Origin: Paramecium pentaurelia
Taxonomy: Eukaryota > Ciliophora > Oligohymenophorea > Peniculida > Parameciidae
Direction of reading: 5' to 3'
Length of the DNA: 64,000 nucleotides
Assembly (NCBI GenBank): GCA_905183005.1
Contig: CAJJDO010000036.1
Span: 186,001-250,000, forward strand
In this document: positions 12,544 through 27,317 of the stretch, piece after piece
Numbering within the stretch: the first letter of the stretch is position 1
Layout of the letters: the number at the start of each line of letters is the position of its first letter
Made by a program: the position numbers and the translations under genes
The notes under the pieces: generated by a model
What the model saw: the letters and a program-made list of their open reading frames with translations, nothing else
What the model was told of the DNA's origin: nothing
The model's database searches: none

Positions 12544-12951
12544 ATGAGAAGATAAAAATAATTTGAATTCAACATAAATGAGAAAATCTCTTATCCTTAT
12601 ACACCATTGAGAATAAGTCCTAGTTTTCGTATTAAATTTTAAAGTCCTACCAAAGTTTAAAAGATCAAATTCATTTATTAAAAAGACTTAAAGGAATATG
12701 AAAGTCATTATTTTGATTAATTTGTTGACACACATCGTATCCCAACCATACATACTCAACGAGCGTAATTTTTATAATTTAATCATATTAGAGCAAGTCA
12801 AAAATAACCCTAGATGCAATTGAGACAACAAACACCTAACTATATTAATTTGAATCCCAAAGATTCTGAATAAGAGAATGATAAATTATCAGAATTCTTA
12901 AGAATTATTAGAGGCAAAAAACAGGTTAGAATTAATGAACATTAATAATGA
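12544..12951 (+). CDS. small basic hypothetical protein
   Basis: A single open frame of 135 residues with no intron, from ATG to TGA at 12949-12951. It is rich in Gln, Arg and Pro (SYPYTPLRISPSF near residue 16, then Arg/His-rich segments) and has no membrane segment or recognisable domain. Recoded Gln codons are frequent and there is no in-frame TGA, as expected for a real gene. It lies 78 bases after the HID1-like stop, on the same strand. I do not recognise a family. Confidence 0.6.
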
Positions 12952-13104
12952 AATAAATTTTTGTCTTGTAAATTATATATATAAAACATATATTCTATTG
13001 ATATGTTAAAAATTTATGAAAATATTAATTAAGTACTACCATTCTGAATAAGGCATTTTTAATTTTGTGATTGATTAAATTATTTAATTTTTTATAATAA
13101 TTTA

Positions 13105-13897
13105 ATGATTTAAGCATCTGAACAATATATTGAATAAGTAACAGATTTATAATTGATCAATAAAGAAATGTTAAAGGATAACTTTTTAAAAAAGATGAGA
13201 AATAGAGAAAACATCAGATAAAATTATATTGAAAAAAGAAAAAGTATAAATCCCTTGAATTATTTACTTTTAGAAATTAAATTACAATAAGACACAAGAC
13301 CTAAATTTGAAGATTTAATTTGTCCTATTTGTTTAGAAATCTTTTAAAAAGTTACTACTACTTAATGTGGTCATGCATTTTGTGAAATGTGCATATTTGA
13401 TAGTTTAATGAGAAAAGCAGTATATAGTTATTTTAATAAGAGGAATGTCCTGTTTGTAGAGTGAAAATTAAAACACACTCATTCTAATATTGTGAAAGTT
13501 TTGATAATAGAATCATTGATTTAGTTAATTAATATGGAGATAAAACATAAATTGAACATTTTAGAAATAGACAATAGGAGATGGAATAATGGAATAAATC
13601 TAAATTGTATATAGATATTACTAAATTAGAGTAGAATGTTTGGTTATAAATTAAAAAGTTGATATAATGGATTAATAATTTATATGGTGTGTGGCAACAA
13701 TATAATAAATTAGTAAAAAGGAACTATTTATTCATTATGATGGATGGGGAAAAGAGTATGATGAGTTCATTCCATTATAATCAAACAGAATTGCTCCTTT
13801 AGGACTTTATACTAATAGAGATGATATTCCAAAATATTAACATGAACAAAGACAATTTGCTGATATAATAGAATATATTAATTAATCAGAATGGTGA
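13105..13897 (+). CDS. RING finger protein with C-terminal tudor-knot-like domain
   Basis: 245 residues after introns 13420..13442 and 13689..13720. A C3HC4 RING begins near residue 73: CPICLEIF, then CGHAFCEMC, and after the first intron ECPVCRVKI. This is a complete set of zinc ligands, so E3 ubiquitin ligase activity is likely. The C-terminal part contains LFIHYDGWGKEYDEFI and SNRIAPLGLYT, the signature of tudor-knot/MBT-like modules (HYDGWxxxxDEWI). The second intron (starting GTG, ending AAAAAG) is needed to join NNLYG to ELFIHYDGW. The first intron appears to end in AAGAG. Targets are unknown. Confidence 0.82.
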
Positions 13898-14064
13898 ACT
13901 CTCAACATAAAATGTGTTGCCTGATTGAATATATAATATATTATTACCAATAAATAAATGATTGGCTTTCTTAAAAAAAGAATTAATAGGTATAAAATAC
14001 TTCATCAAATAATTTCATATTTATTAATTATTAAATATCCAATAATTATATATATATATATATA

Positions 14065-15104
14065 TCATAAATATATAGCCAAAGATTTTGGTTTGTAATA
14101 GTAAACAAATTAATTAATATTAATTTATCCTCTTTCATCAATATCTTATAATACTAATTAAGCCTCTTCAATTGTAACCAAATAACCAAACTACTCTAGA
14201 TATCTATAATTTTTATTTTTTTACATAATAATTTTGTGATTTCTAATGCTTTAATATATCCATCCCTATCTTGATCTATGAATTCAAAGATCTATACTAA
14301 ATTAATAAGAGATTTATCAATCTTTTATCTATAATACTCCAGAGTAGACATCATTTACAACTTCATTTGAATTAATCTACAAAATATTTCCATTTATTCT
14401 TGTGTAGGCTAATCCTATTAATACTTTAGATCTGCTGGATCGGGCATTTCTTCATACTTAATATAAGGGATTATCAGTTGTAGAAATTACCCATAAGTAA
14501 TTGATTAAGAACGTTTCCAATTATTTAAATAATTGAATAATAATTCCAAATCACAAACTTTGATATCATCTTGATAAGATTGTAATACTTCCAAGAATTT
14601 AAACTTTTCAATTTTCTATTAATTAGAATCAATTATTACATAATGATTATCAGATGTAAATACAAAAAACAATTACAATAAGTTTGGTTTGAGTAGCTTT
14701 AATTTTTTATTGATTTGAACAAGTTCTTTTCTAAACTGTATTTCCTCTTAAAATATGTAAGAAATAAACTTAATATCTGAATCTGTTATTTAGTTATATT
14801 TTTCTGATATAGGAGGTTATTGTTATTAATTATTATTTCTTTTATTCCCATATGTTTAATTCATAGTATCAAGATCTTATTTATATCCATTCTATTTGCT
14901 ATAAGTTTTCTCCATTTTTTGATATTCTTATTGAGATTAAGCTAAATCTTATTACTATTGATTATAGATCTAATTTCTGTAATATTTATCTTCTATTTCA
15001 TATCTTGAGTCATAAATCAACTTAGGTTACTCCCTTTAAGGTAATTCTGATAATGTTGGATATTGAAGGGGATAATAATGGGATGAGGGTCTTGGTAAAT
15101 ACAT
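14065..15104 (-). CDS. EF-hand protein
   Basis: 336 residues with one 29-nt intron (14196..14224). The first 130 residues are Gln/Tyr-rich and low in complexity. The middle is helical (EEIQFRKELVQINKKLKLL). The C-terminal quarter has a canonical EF-hand loop DQDRDGYIKALE near residue 275 and a weaker one, DIDERGQININQ, near 310, which lacks the position-12 Glu. The spacing is that of an EF-hand pair. Probable calcium-binding protein; partner unknown. It converges on the RING gene, and its start lies 58 bases from the stop of the giant antigen gene on the same strand. Confidence 0.8.
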
Positions 15105-15162
15105 TACTGTTAATTATATTGAAATGTAAATAATGTATATATATTTGATGATGAATATTTTT

Positions 15163-18100
15163 TCAAAATATTATTGCTTATATCAGCATGATCGATAATA
15201 ATTAAAGATAATTTGCTAATGGGGTATTTGTATTGTTGATTTATTAAGGAGAACAGGACTCACAGGTATTGTTTTCTGGATTCCATCGATATGTATTTAA
15301 AGTGTTGAAATTGCATTCAGGACTTTATAGATTTCGAGGATCAACAGATTAACATGAATCATTTGACCAAAAACATGTACTTATAGTTTAATTGTTGAAA
15401 TCTTTGATATAATTGCATTGATTAAGAATTCCTTTAGTTTAACATGTATGAGGGAGACATGATGAAGTACCATTAGCATAATTTATCCAATTACAAAATT
15501 CACTCATTCTTTGACAAGCAATCATATCTATATTAGCATCTTTACAAGATTTCATCAATGCACAATTATTACCATTCCAAGCACATTGTCCATCTAATCC
15601 TTTATATGTGCAAGCAAGTTAATTAGGATAATATTCACATTTGACTTATGGTATACATTTATCTCCATTAGAAATGCAAGTAGAATTGTAATTTTAACAT
15701 GTAAAGTGATTGGTTCCATTTTTGATGTCAGTACATTCGAGAGTTCTGCAACCAGCAGTAGAAAATAAACATTTTCCATCAGTTCCTAATGCAAGATTGC
15801 AGGTAATAATATTAGAATATTAAGAGCAAGGTTACATGGTAAGACAATTGGTTCCATCTGAAGTGCATCCTTTGAGTTTAGCTTGACATGACTCATGTGT
15901 TTCACCACTTAAATCTTCACATAACTGATCTCTACATTTACCATTAACCCAAGCACAATATCCTGTTTAAATAATTTAATTGTTGACTAATTTTTATGGT
16001 TAAGAACTGATTTTGCATTACTCTTTTTATTTATAATTGAAACACTATTCTAAATTAATACATCCATTTAAAGTATCTGTTGTACATTTAGAAGAAGCTT
16101 TTTGACATTCATCGTGAGTTAGAAAAGGTAAATCAGAACACTTTACAAACATAAGACATTTTTATAAAGATTCAATCCATTAACAATTTCCATCTAATCC
16201 AACTCTACAAGCCTCTTATAATCTATAATTAGAACACTTTTCTAATCCCACACATCTCAGTCCATCAGTTGTGCATAAACTATTAGCAGATTTACAAACT
16301 CTATCTAGATTACTTTAAATGCTTGAACAAGAGAGAAAAAGAGTACAACCAAATTCATACCATACACATGGTCCATCAACACCTTTAATGCATTGATCTT
16401 TGATTAGTATTTAAGAACAAAGTCTTGGTAAAATGCATTTAGTTCCATCGCTAACACACCCTTTTTTCTAAGCATCACAAATATCATCATAACTACCATC
16501 AAAATCTTCACATCTCTAAGCTCTACAGAAGCCTTCTTACCAGAAACATTTTTCACCAATATTTGATGTAGTGCATGCTTATTCAACATTGGCTTCTGAA
16601 CAAGTAGTCTTTACTCTACAACCACCAAATAACTTTGTTGTGCAGCCTTCTTTATAAAGATTACATTCCTATTCAGTAGTATATTCAGGGGCTGTATAAC
16701 ATGTTTTTATAACACATTCTTCATTGAACCATTCACATTCATTAAATTAATCATCCATAACACAACCAGCACTATTCTTTACATCTCCACATTTCTTTCT
16801 AACTACACAATTAATTCCATTAGTTGTACATTTACTATTATAATATTTACATTCAAAATCTGTAGTATATGATAAATCTTCACATTCCTCTAATCTACAA
16901 TATTACATATTAGAATAACATAAATTGAAGTGTTATTCACATAAGGCAGGAGTAAGTGAATTACTAGGTGCATTTAAACATGTAGTAATCTCACAAATAG
17001 GAATAGGCAATTCTTTATTCCAATAGCATAATTAATTTGTTATAGTTTTTACACATTATTTACTTACTTTATAATCAGAACACTCTGATTTTCTAGATTC
17101 ACAACCAAATCCAGTTTCAACTACTGTACAACCATCCATATAATCTTAACAAGCACTATCATTACTATATGTTACAGTTGGAGGAGCAGTGGAACAAGAT
17201 CTATTAGCACACACTGAACCATTCCATCCACATAATAAACCACTTGAATTGATTTTGCATTATCTTTCAGATGTATATGTATTACAATCATTAAGAGGAA
17301 CACATCCACCTATTCCAGAAGCAATAACAGTACAATTAGGTAAATAGTTTTGACATTCTTCATGAGTGTCTCTAGTAGTATCAAATGCAGCAGTTGTACA
17401 AGATTTTATATTACAAGTTCCTGATTACCATTCACAAGTATCACCAGTATTAGATATAATACAAGATAAGGATGTTGTGTAAAGGTTACATGCAACAAGA
17501 GGAATACATCCTCCTGCAGTATTTACTGTGCAAGTATTCAAGAAACTTTAACAATCTTCATGTGTAGTTAGTGTTGATAATGCATTTGTGCAAATAGCAT
17601 CTGTACATAATGAAGTTAAAGTATTCCAATAACATTTAACTCCAGATGAACTCTAATAACATTATGATTATTATTTGTAAGATGAACAAGTACTTAATTT
17701 ATCTGTACATCCTCCAAATCTAGCAACAGTACATGAATTCAAAAAATTAATACATTTAGTATGATCATTATAATCAGTAGTTTAAGGAGCATGTTCACAT
17801 GTTCTATTAACACAAGTAGTATTATCCCAAAAACAAACTACACCAGAACTAGTAATATTACATTAAGCCTAGATAGTATAGGAAGTACATGAAGATGATA
17901 GTGTTTAACAAGCAGTTTAAGCACTATTAACAGTACAAGTATTTAACCAATTATTACAATTAGTATGATTAAATGTACCTGAATATTATGTACATGTTCT
18001 ATTTACACAAGCACTTCCATTCCATGCACATTTTACATTAGAATAACTGATAACACATTAATTTTGAGTTACACCTCCAGTAGTGCAATTTGAAGGTTTA

Positions 18101-21100
18101 GTGACACATCCATCATTGGTTGTATTGACTGTACAAGTACTTAACCAATTTTCACAATTAGTATGATTTGCTGTTCCACTAAAATTATTACATGCTCTAT
18201 CTTTACATGAATTTTAATGCCATACACAAATATCATTATTAGTATCTTTAACACATTAATTATATGTTGCAGATGAACAATTACTTACATTATTTGTACA
18301 AGTAGTAGGTTTACTTAATTAACAAACACTCAACCAAGATTCACAATTAGCCTAAGTCCAAGAACTGATACCAGTAGTATTTAAACATGTTTTATTAATA
18401 CATGCACTATTAGTTGAATTGTTAGTGCATTTAGATAGCCAAGCTAAACAATTAGCATGAGTATAAACAACAACATTAGCACCATAATTAGAACATGTTT
18501 TTAATTCACAATCTGTGCCAGTTGCATTAACAGTACAATCAAACATCCAATTTTAACAATTTGCATGAGTGAATTTAGTTACTTAAATTCCATGATTTTC
18601 ACATGTCATTTCTTCACATGCTGTTCCTGCAGCATTTACAGTACATTTAGTTAACCAATATTAACAATTAGCATGATTAAATATAGTAACTGCACTTCCA
18701 TGATTTGTACATGTTCTTGTAGATCCACAAGATGTAGAATCTGCAACAGTACATTAATCTAAATAATTATAACAATTAGTATGGTTGAATACACTAACAT
18801 TATTCTTCCAACAAGTATATGGTTCACATGCATTACCTAATGTTGTTGCTTTACAATATTTCCACCATCCAGAACAATTAGCATTATTAAATAAGGTAAT
18901 ATTATTACCATAATTTGTACATGATCTAATTTCACAATTAGTTCCATCCATATTGACTGTACAAGTTGATAACCAATCTTAACAAACTGCATGACTAAAT
19001 TTTGTTAAATTATGATTATAACAAGTCTTTTCAATGCATCCATTATTTGTAGTATTTACTGTACATAATGGAGACCATGAACTACATGTACTCACAGTAA
19101 ATGTACTTAAATTATGATTATAACAATTTCTAAGACTATAGCATTATGTTTGAGATGCAGAATCAGCATAACAATATGATAACCATCCCACACAATTTGT
19201 CTAATTGATTGTACCTGTATAATTTGCACATGTCTTATTAATACATGAATTTGTTCCATTTGTACAAGTATTTAACCAAGCTGTACAATTAGATTGTGTA
19301 AATTAAGTAATAGTGCTATTACTACAAGTCTTAGCAGTACATCCATCATTAGTAGTATTAACAGTGCATGAACTTAGCCAATTAGAACAACTACTATAAT
19401 TATAAAATGATAAATTTGCATTTTGACATGTTCTATCAATACAACCATTATTAGAAGAATTCACAGTACAACTATTTAACCAGTTTGTACAATTTTAATG
19501 TGTATATGAGGGTAATTCCTATGCATTACTACAAGTTCTTTCTAAACAAGATGATTTAGTAGGATCAGGAACACATTAACTCAAATATTCTGAACAAGTT
19601 TATAATGTAAAAGTTTATATTAAGTTAGTATAACTAGTACATGTTCTCGTTGTCTTACAACCTGTAGATAAATTATTAGTACATTAATATAACCAATATG
19701 AACAAGTTGCAGCAGTAAAACTTGTTAATTAATTACCATAATTTGTACAAGTTCTTATTTCACATCCTGTATTAGATGAATTAGCTTTACAAGTATTCAA
19801 CCATTACCCACAAGTTTGATCATTAAACACACTTAAATTAGTATTAAAACAAGTCTTATTCATACATCCATTATTTGTTGTATTTACTGTACAATAAGAT
19901 GACCATGCTTCACAATTAATATGATTGAATGTTAAAATATTAATTCCATAATTACTACATGTACGATCAGTCATACAAGCTGTTCCTGCTGAATTTACTC
20001 TACAATAAGACAACCAATTTTAACAATTTGCTTAATTTATAGTTCCTAATGAATGATTTTAACATGTCTTTAATTCACAATATTATGGCCAAATAGCATT
20101 ATTAGCTTTACAATAAGGCAACCAATCACTACAATTAGTTAGAGTGACATCACTACCAACTAAACCTGAATTACTACAGGTCTTATCTACACAACTTCCA
20201 TTGATATAAGCACAAGTAGATTTCCAAGCAGTGCATGTATATGAATTTATTTATATAACAGCACTTGTATTTATATTACTACAAGTTTTTTCAATACAAG
20301 CAGTATTTAGAATATTACTAGTACAATTACTATTCCAGTTTTCACAATTGACATGTGTAAACGTTGTAACTGAAGATCCATGATTAGTACAAGTTCTTCT
20401 AGTTACACATTTTGTTTTTGTTGTATTTGCTAAGCAGTATGATAGATAAGATTAACAATTACTATCATTAACAGTTCCAGTATAATTATCACATGTTTTA
20501 GGCATACAACCTAATGTTTTATAATTAGTACAAACAAATAACCAAGATTCACAAGTGCTAGAAGAGTATAATAATAGATTTGTGGAATAATTATAACATG
20601 TTCTATCTTTACAACTTGTAGTACCATTATTAGTGCAAGTAGACAACCAAGATGAACATGTAGTATCAGTATAGGATGCAAGTTAAGGATTTGAACAACT
20701 TCTTTTTTCACAATTGGTATTATCACTTTTAACAGAGCACATAGTATCCCAATCTTGACAATTTGCAAAATTAAATGTAGTAATACCAGTTGTTGTAGTA
20801 CAACTTGCTTCACAAGCAGTTTTTGAAGAATTAACTTTACAATTAAAATACCATGCTGAACAATTAGAATCATTAAAGACTTGATAAACATATGAATAGT
20901 TAGAACAATTTCTCTTTTCACAACCTGTATTCGTTGAATTAACTGTACATATGGAATTCCAGGCTTAACAATTAGCAAAGGAAGGTGAGAATTAAGAAAA
21001 GTTAGAACAATTCTTTTCAACACATTTTTAATTTACACTATCATATGTACATGTTGATAACCAACTATTACATTAAGCATAAGTTGAAGGATTAGATTGA

Positions 21101-24100
21101 TTTGCACTAACATAATTAGAACACGATCTTTCTTCACAACCATAATTGCCAGATCCTCTGAATGCACAACCAGATTTCCATTAATCACATGCGGCTTAAT
21201 TCGCAATGCTATAACCATTATTATGAGCTATAATAGCATTAGCACATGTTCTAATATTAGAAGTACAAGAAGTAGTATTATCATAATTTCCATAATAAGT
21301 GCATCCACTTAAGTAATTATTGCAATTTGCAGTTGATAATGATCCTCTAAAAGTAAGACAAGTTTTCTCAACACAATAACTATTCGAGGTGTGTAATTCA
21401 CAACTAGACATCCAAGTATTTGTACAACTATACCCTGAATAAATAGTTTGAGTATATGATGCATTTGAACAAGTCTTTGTTTCACATCCAGTTGCTGAAC
21501 TATTAATGGTACAAGATGATAGCCATCCTTAACAATCGGAATGAGCATAATTATAATAAGTTACTGAATATTATAAAGTACGATAAGCATTACTACAAGT
21601 CATATCTTCACAATTATTATAAGAATTATTTACTGTACATGTAGATTTATAGGAATTGCAATTCTAATGTGAAAATGAAGATAAAGAGTTTGCTGCATTT
21701 GAACAGATGAAATCAGTGCATCCATTATTACTAGAATTAACTGTACAAGTGTTCTTATAGTTTTAACAATTGGTATGATTAAAAGTAGTTAATTATGCAT
21801 TAGCACATACATATTCAATGCAACTAGTTCCAGCAGTAACGGTTCCAGCTTTATTGTATGTACAAGAACTCAACCAACCAGAACATGTAGAATGATTAAA
21901 AGTAGTTAGATTAGAAATTGCATTTTCACATGTTCTAACAGTTTCACAATTATTTGCTTGAATATTAGCAATACATCCAGATAACCATGAATTACAATTA
22001 TTAAAATTGAAATTTCCAGCAGTTATATTACTATTAGTACAAGTCTTAGTTTCACAATTAAGTCCATCAGCTGTGACTGTACAATCTGATAACCAGGAAT
22101 TACAATTTGAATGATTAAATGTCGTAATATTACCTGAATGATTAGTACATGTACGCGTACTTATACAACTATTAAGTGAGTCATTTACCTTACAATAAGA
22201 ATACCATTTATAGCAATTGGCTTCAGTATATGAACTAATGCCAGTTGAAGAATTACTGCAAGATCTTGCTTCACATGCACTACCTGTTCCAGTACAACCA
22301 TCTAACCAAGCATTACAATTAGTGTAAGTAAATACAGTTACATTACTTCCATAATTTGTACATGTTCTATCTATGCAAGCAGTGTTACCAGAGTTATTTG
22401 TACATGTACTTAACCAATTACTACAATTTTCATGAGTAAATTCTTATATATATGATCCATAATTAGAACATGTACGTTCACTAACACATCCATCATTTGT
22501 TGAATTAACATTGCAACCATATAGCCAATTCTAACAAGTAGTAGATGTAAATGTAGTTACATAATCTCCATGATTAGAACATGTTCTATATTAACATCCA
22601 GTACCATCTGAATTAGCTGTACATTCCAAATACCATTCACTGCATTTTTAATGATTAAATACTGTTATACCACCTTAAGATGCTAATGAGCAAGTTCTAA
22701 CTATGCATTTTGTACTTCCAGAATTTGTACATGTACTTAAATAAGTTGTACAATTTGCATGATTTATAGTTCCTGAATAAGATCCACACATTGTATTTGT
22801 AGAACTTCTACATGTAGTTCCTCCTCCTACACAACCACTTTTCCAACTATTACAATTTATATTATCTATCACAGTAACTTAAGTTCCATGATTAAAACAT
22901 GTTATGGTTTCACATGCAGTACCTGCAATATTGCTAGTACAACTTGATAACCATGCATTACATGTTGCATGACTTATTGTACTTAATTAATCCTTATAAT
23001 TTGTACAAGTTCTACTAATACAAGCAGAACCTGTAGCATCAGATGTGCAAGAACTTAACCATTCTGAACAAATAGCATGAGTAAATGTTGAAAATACTAA
23101 ATTTGCTTTGGCACAAGTCTTGGTCATACAACTTGTAGCTGTATTCTTAGTACAACTTAAGGAATATGCTTCACAATTAGTATGTTCATATTGATAACCT
23201 GTTGGAGCACTTGTACATGTTCTACTTTCTTAACATGTTGATGTTGCACCATTACAAGAAGTATGCCATTTATTACAATCTGCATTTGTAAATGATGTTA
23301 CATGACTTCCATAATTAGTACATGTCTTTACTGTACATCCTGTATTAGTACTATTGACTGTACATTAAAATAACCAATTTTCACATGATTCATGTGTAAA
23401 ATAAGAGATAAATCCTTTATGATTATAACAAGTTCTCCATTCACAACCATTAGAAGCTGAATTACTAGTACATAATTTATAAAAGTTTGTGCATGTCTTA
23501 TGATTGTAAGTAGTTATTCCTGATGGGGATGAACAGTTTTTATTTGTGCAATTAGATCCACTCACATAAGTACATGATTCTAAATAATCACCACAATTAG
23601 CAACAGTAGTAAATGCTCCAGAAGGACAGGTATTAGATGATTCACAGGCAGTTCCATTTATATTTGCTTGGCATTAAGATAACCATGCTTAACAATTAGT
23701 ATTATCAAATGTAGTTATTTATTGACCATAATTAATACATGTTTTAGTTTCACAACCTAATTTATCCCATGTTACTGTACATGTAGATAACCAAGTATTA
23801 CAAGTATCATGAGAAAAGAATAAAATATTTTATCCATAATTAGTACAAGTTCTAGCTGTACAAGCTGTATTTGTATTTGTACATGATGATAACCAATTTG
23901 TACAATTTGTATGATTAAATATAGTAACTTTGCTTCCATAATTAGTACATGTTCTAGCACTCTTACAACCAGTTGATCCATCATTTGTGCATTCACTAAA
24001 CCAAGTTGAACATGTTGAATTATTAAATACAGTAACATTAGAACCATAATTTGTACAAGTCTTATTTACACATTAAGTTCCATTAGTTGTACAATCACTT

Positions 24101-27100
24101 AACCAAGAATTACAATTAGAATGTGTAAAAGTAGATCCTGTATAATTAGCACAAGTTCTTGTAGTCTCACAAGCAGTATTACCTGGATTAACAGAGCAGG
24201 AAGACAACCAATTGTTACAATTAGATTAATTGAATACAGTAACTGAATAACCATGATTAGTACATGTCTTTTCAATACAACCATCATTATACCAAGTACA
24301 AGGTTAATCTGCATAATTTTTATAACATTGATTATAATTCACATAGTCAGCACAATTAACTGGTTTCTATATACAAGTAGTTGGAGCACCAACTGTACAT
24401 GAAGACAACCAATTATTACAATTTGTATGATTAAAATCAGTTATATTTTGTGTTGTAGAACAATTTCTAATTCCACAAGTTGAACCATCCCAAATACAAT
24501 AGCCATGATAAGTAGAATATTCACAATTATCTTAATTATAATATTGAAAACAGTAAGATCTCTAAGTCATACAATTTGTATGAGGTATATTGTTATCAAC
24601 AACACAGCCAGATATCCAATTTTTACAATTTTGCTATGTATAATCATATCCAATCATAAAAGTACATGATCTAGTCTTACAATTAGGAGTTGCTAGAGTA
24701 GTATCCCAAGTACATAAATTATCATTACTATCAGTAATACATTATTATTCTGTAAGATCTTGACATGAACTTAATCTTGATGTACAACCTAAATTACTAA
24801 TTCTTCTGACAACAGTACAAGAATTAAGAAAATCATTACATTCTGTATCAGAATCGAATTCATTTGTATCAGGAGCATAAGAGCATTATCGATTGTAACA
24901 ATAATTATATTACCAAGCACATTTTTAGCCATTGGATGCTAATTAACAAGATCTAAATGTAGTATATTAGGCACAAGTACTCAATTATGTCATACAACCT
25001 CCAAGACCTGTAGGGACTACAGTACATGAAGACAGAAATGTATAACATTCTTAATGAGTGTCATAATTGGCAGAGATTGGAGCATTATTACAAGTTCTAT
25101 TAACACAAGATCCAACCCAAACACATGGCCCTCCAAGTGAGTTGGTAGATGTTTCTGTACATTAAGTATTTGTACTCATCAATCCACAACTATTAGGTTT
25201 TTAAACACATCCTTATCCACTTGGAGCAACAATACATCCAGTTAAATAAGCCTCACATTCTTCATTTGAGTCATGGTCAGCATCTTAAGGCGCAGTTGTA
25301 CATGATTTATCATAACAAGCAGTACCAGTCCATTCACAAAGTTAATTTAAATTATTAAATCTACAACTTCTTAATGCTGTATAAGTAGTACATGAATCCA
25401 AAGGTACACAACCACCATTACCTTCACTTGCAACTGTACATCCATTTAAATAATTATTACATTCTTCATATGTGTCATAATCAGATGTGTAAGGTGCAGT
25501 AAAACAAGCTTTATCATAACATGCTCCTTCAAACCATCCACATATTTAACCAGTTGATGTAATGTAACATTAATCTTCTAGTACTAATAAATTGCATTAA
25601 TCTGGCCTAGTTATACATCCACGTCCACTATTTGCAATTGTACATGAGCTTAAATAAGTTTTACATTTTAAATCTGTATCATATTCAAATGGGGCATTAG
25701 CACAAGTTTTTGAATAACAAAGACCAGTCCAAGAACAACGATTACCATTTAAATCAACTTTACAAGTACTTTGAGATGTGAGAACTTAGCATGTCATTTT
25801 AACACATCCAATAAGTGTTCTTGCCACAGTACATTCCTAATTGAATTCTTAACATTGTTAATGACTATTAAAAGATAAGGGTGCATTTTCACAAGTTCTT
25901 AGAGCACATTAATTATTATAAAAAAAACAATTTCTTCCATATTTATCTACTACACAAGCAATTTCAACATCTATATCACTGCATTCATTTAATTATTTAC
26001 ATCCTCCTCCAAGTTTTGTGATACAACCTTCTTTATATTTATTACAATCATAATTGGTTTATAGAAATGTAGTTGATGTTGTTGGAGCATTATCACATGT
26101 TCTTTCTGAACAACCTTTAAAAGTAGTATTATTAACAGTGCAATCTTCTTTGTAAGCAGCACATTGTTCATGAGTAACATAATCTAAAGGAGCACTTTGA
26201 CATGTATATAAGATACAATAACTACCTGTCCAAAAACATTTATTATTTTAAGTATCTAATTTACAACTCTCTTTCATATCATATTTTGAGCATTCAGATA
26301 TACTCATACATCCACCTAAGGATTTTGGAACACAATTTTCTAAAAACTCAGAACAATTAATATTTTAAGGAGCATTTTCACATTTCTTATCATAACATTT
26401 ACCTTCATTCCAAAAACATTATTATCCATTTGCATTGTATGTACATGATTCTTTAATGGTTACATCATTACATTATGTTCTTTATCTACAACCTCCTTCA
26501 GCAATTAATGTGCAACTTTAGAAATATTCTTAACATGCTATATCAGTTCTAATAGATTTTGGTGCAGTTTCACATGAACGATCCATGCATTTACCATCAA
26601 CCCATGCACATTATTCCAATTTCTGGTTATAATAGCATTACATCTCAAATTCTTGATCTTCGCAATTGTATCCACTCACTTAACATCCTCCTCTTGGATT
26701 TACTGTACAATATGATAGTTATTCACGACATTCAGCATCTGTTTTGAATTAAACTGGTAGTTTATTACAATCTGTTGCATCCATACAATACTAATCCCAA
26801 AAACAATATTTTCCCTTTGAATTTTTCACACAAGATATAGAAGTTTAATATTAGTAACAATCTCCAATTTCAATACATTTTTCACCATCAGTGATACATT
26901 TACTAGAAATCATTTAACAAAGTTCTTGAACACTAAAAGGATAACTAGAACATGATGTAAATTAAACACATTCATTTAAAATGTAAGCACATCCCTCTGT
27001 TTCCCAACATTTATCAGATCCAAATTTAGTACAATAAGTATTATTTTTAGTTTTAGTATTAGTATTTGATTCTTCTGTAGTTGATTTGATTTCACATCTT

Positions 27101-27252
27101 AATTACAATTTATTCCAAACACAATTTTAATTCCTATAACAATCATATTCAAATAACTGTGTACATTAACAGGGTGAACTTAAACTTAAGTTTATAGTCT
27201 CACTCTATACTACATAAATACACATAAACAAAAATAGTATTACTAACTTCAT
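15163..27252 (-). CDS. giant Cys-rich GPI-type surface antigen (PSA repeat protein)
   Basis: An uninterrupted frame of 4,030 codons (12,090 bases, exactly divisible by three) gives 4,029 residues and no intron. It starts with a signal peptide (MKLVILFLFMCIYVVQS) and ends with a hydrophobic tail (YLQLLSIMLIQAIIF) typical of a GPI-attachment signal. Nearly the whole protein is Cys-rich. N- and C-terminal blocks are built of Paramecium surface antigen (PSA) domains of about 75 residues with TAP, ECxxYLxxCTV and CxW signatures. The central 6.8 kb consists of roughly 36-residue units with four Cys each. N-glycosylation sequons are abundant. Known immobilization antigens share this plan but are usually shorter (below about 2,800 residues). 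It is probably exposed on the cell surface and cilia. Confidence 0.92.
17700..24560 (-). repeat. central tandem array of ~108-bp, four-cysteine units
   Basis: Inside the antigen gene, a unit of about 105-110 bases recurs some 60 times. Each encodes about 36 residues of the form C-x(8-10)-C-x3-C-x(12-14)-C-x3-[WL]-x2-C, for example ending NCLAWLSKC or TCESWLFVC, often with CxxKTCxN in the middle. On the + strand the recurring landmark is ACAATTAGTATGATTAAAT, seen near 17946, 18149, 18661 and 18770. Units are diverged at the DNA level, so the array is old rather than freshly amplified. The flanking regions of the same gene use the longer, roughly 75-residue PSA period. Confidence 0.85.
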
Positions 27253-27317
27253 GTATATTATAATATTTTATATTTATATGAAGTAATTCATAATTTAATT
27301 AACAAACTAACAAAAAT

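Noticed and set aside
20511..21023. 170-residue Leu/Ile/Val-rich minus ORF
   Set aside because: It is out of frame with the verified 4,029-residue antigen frame; its hydrophobicity is a by-product of the repeat's codon composition.
17700..24560. CRISPR-like or satellite array
   Set aside because: The period is coding, translates to Cys-patterned units in one open frame, has no constant repeat with unique spacers, and the genome is eukaryotic.
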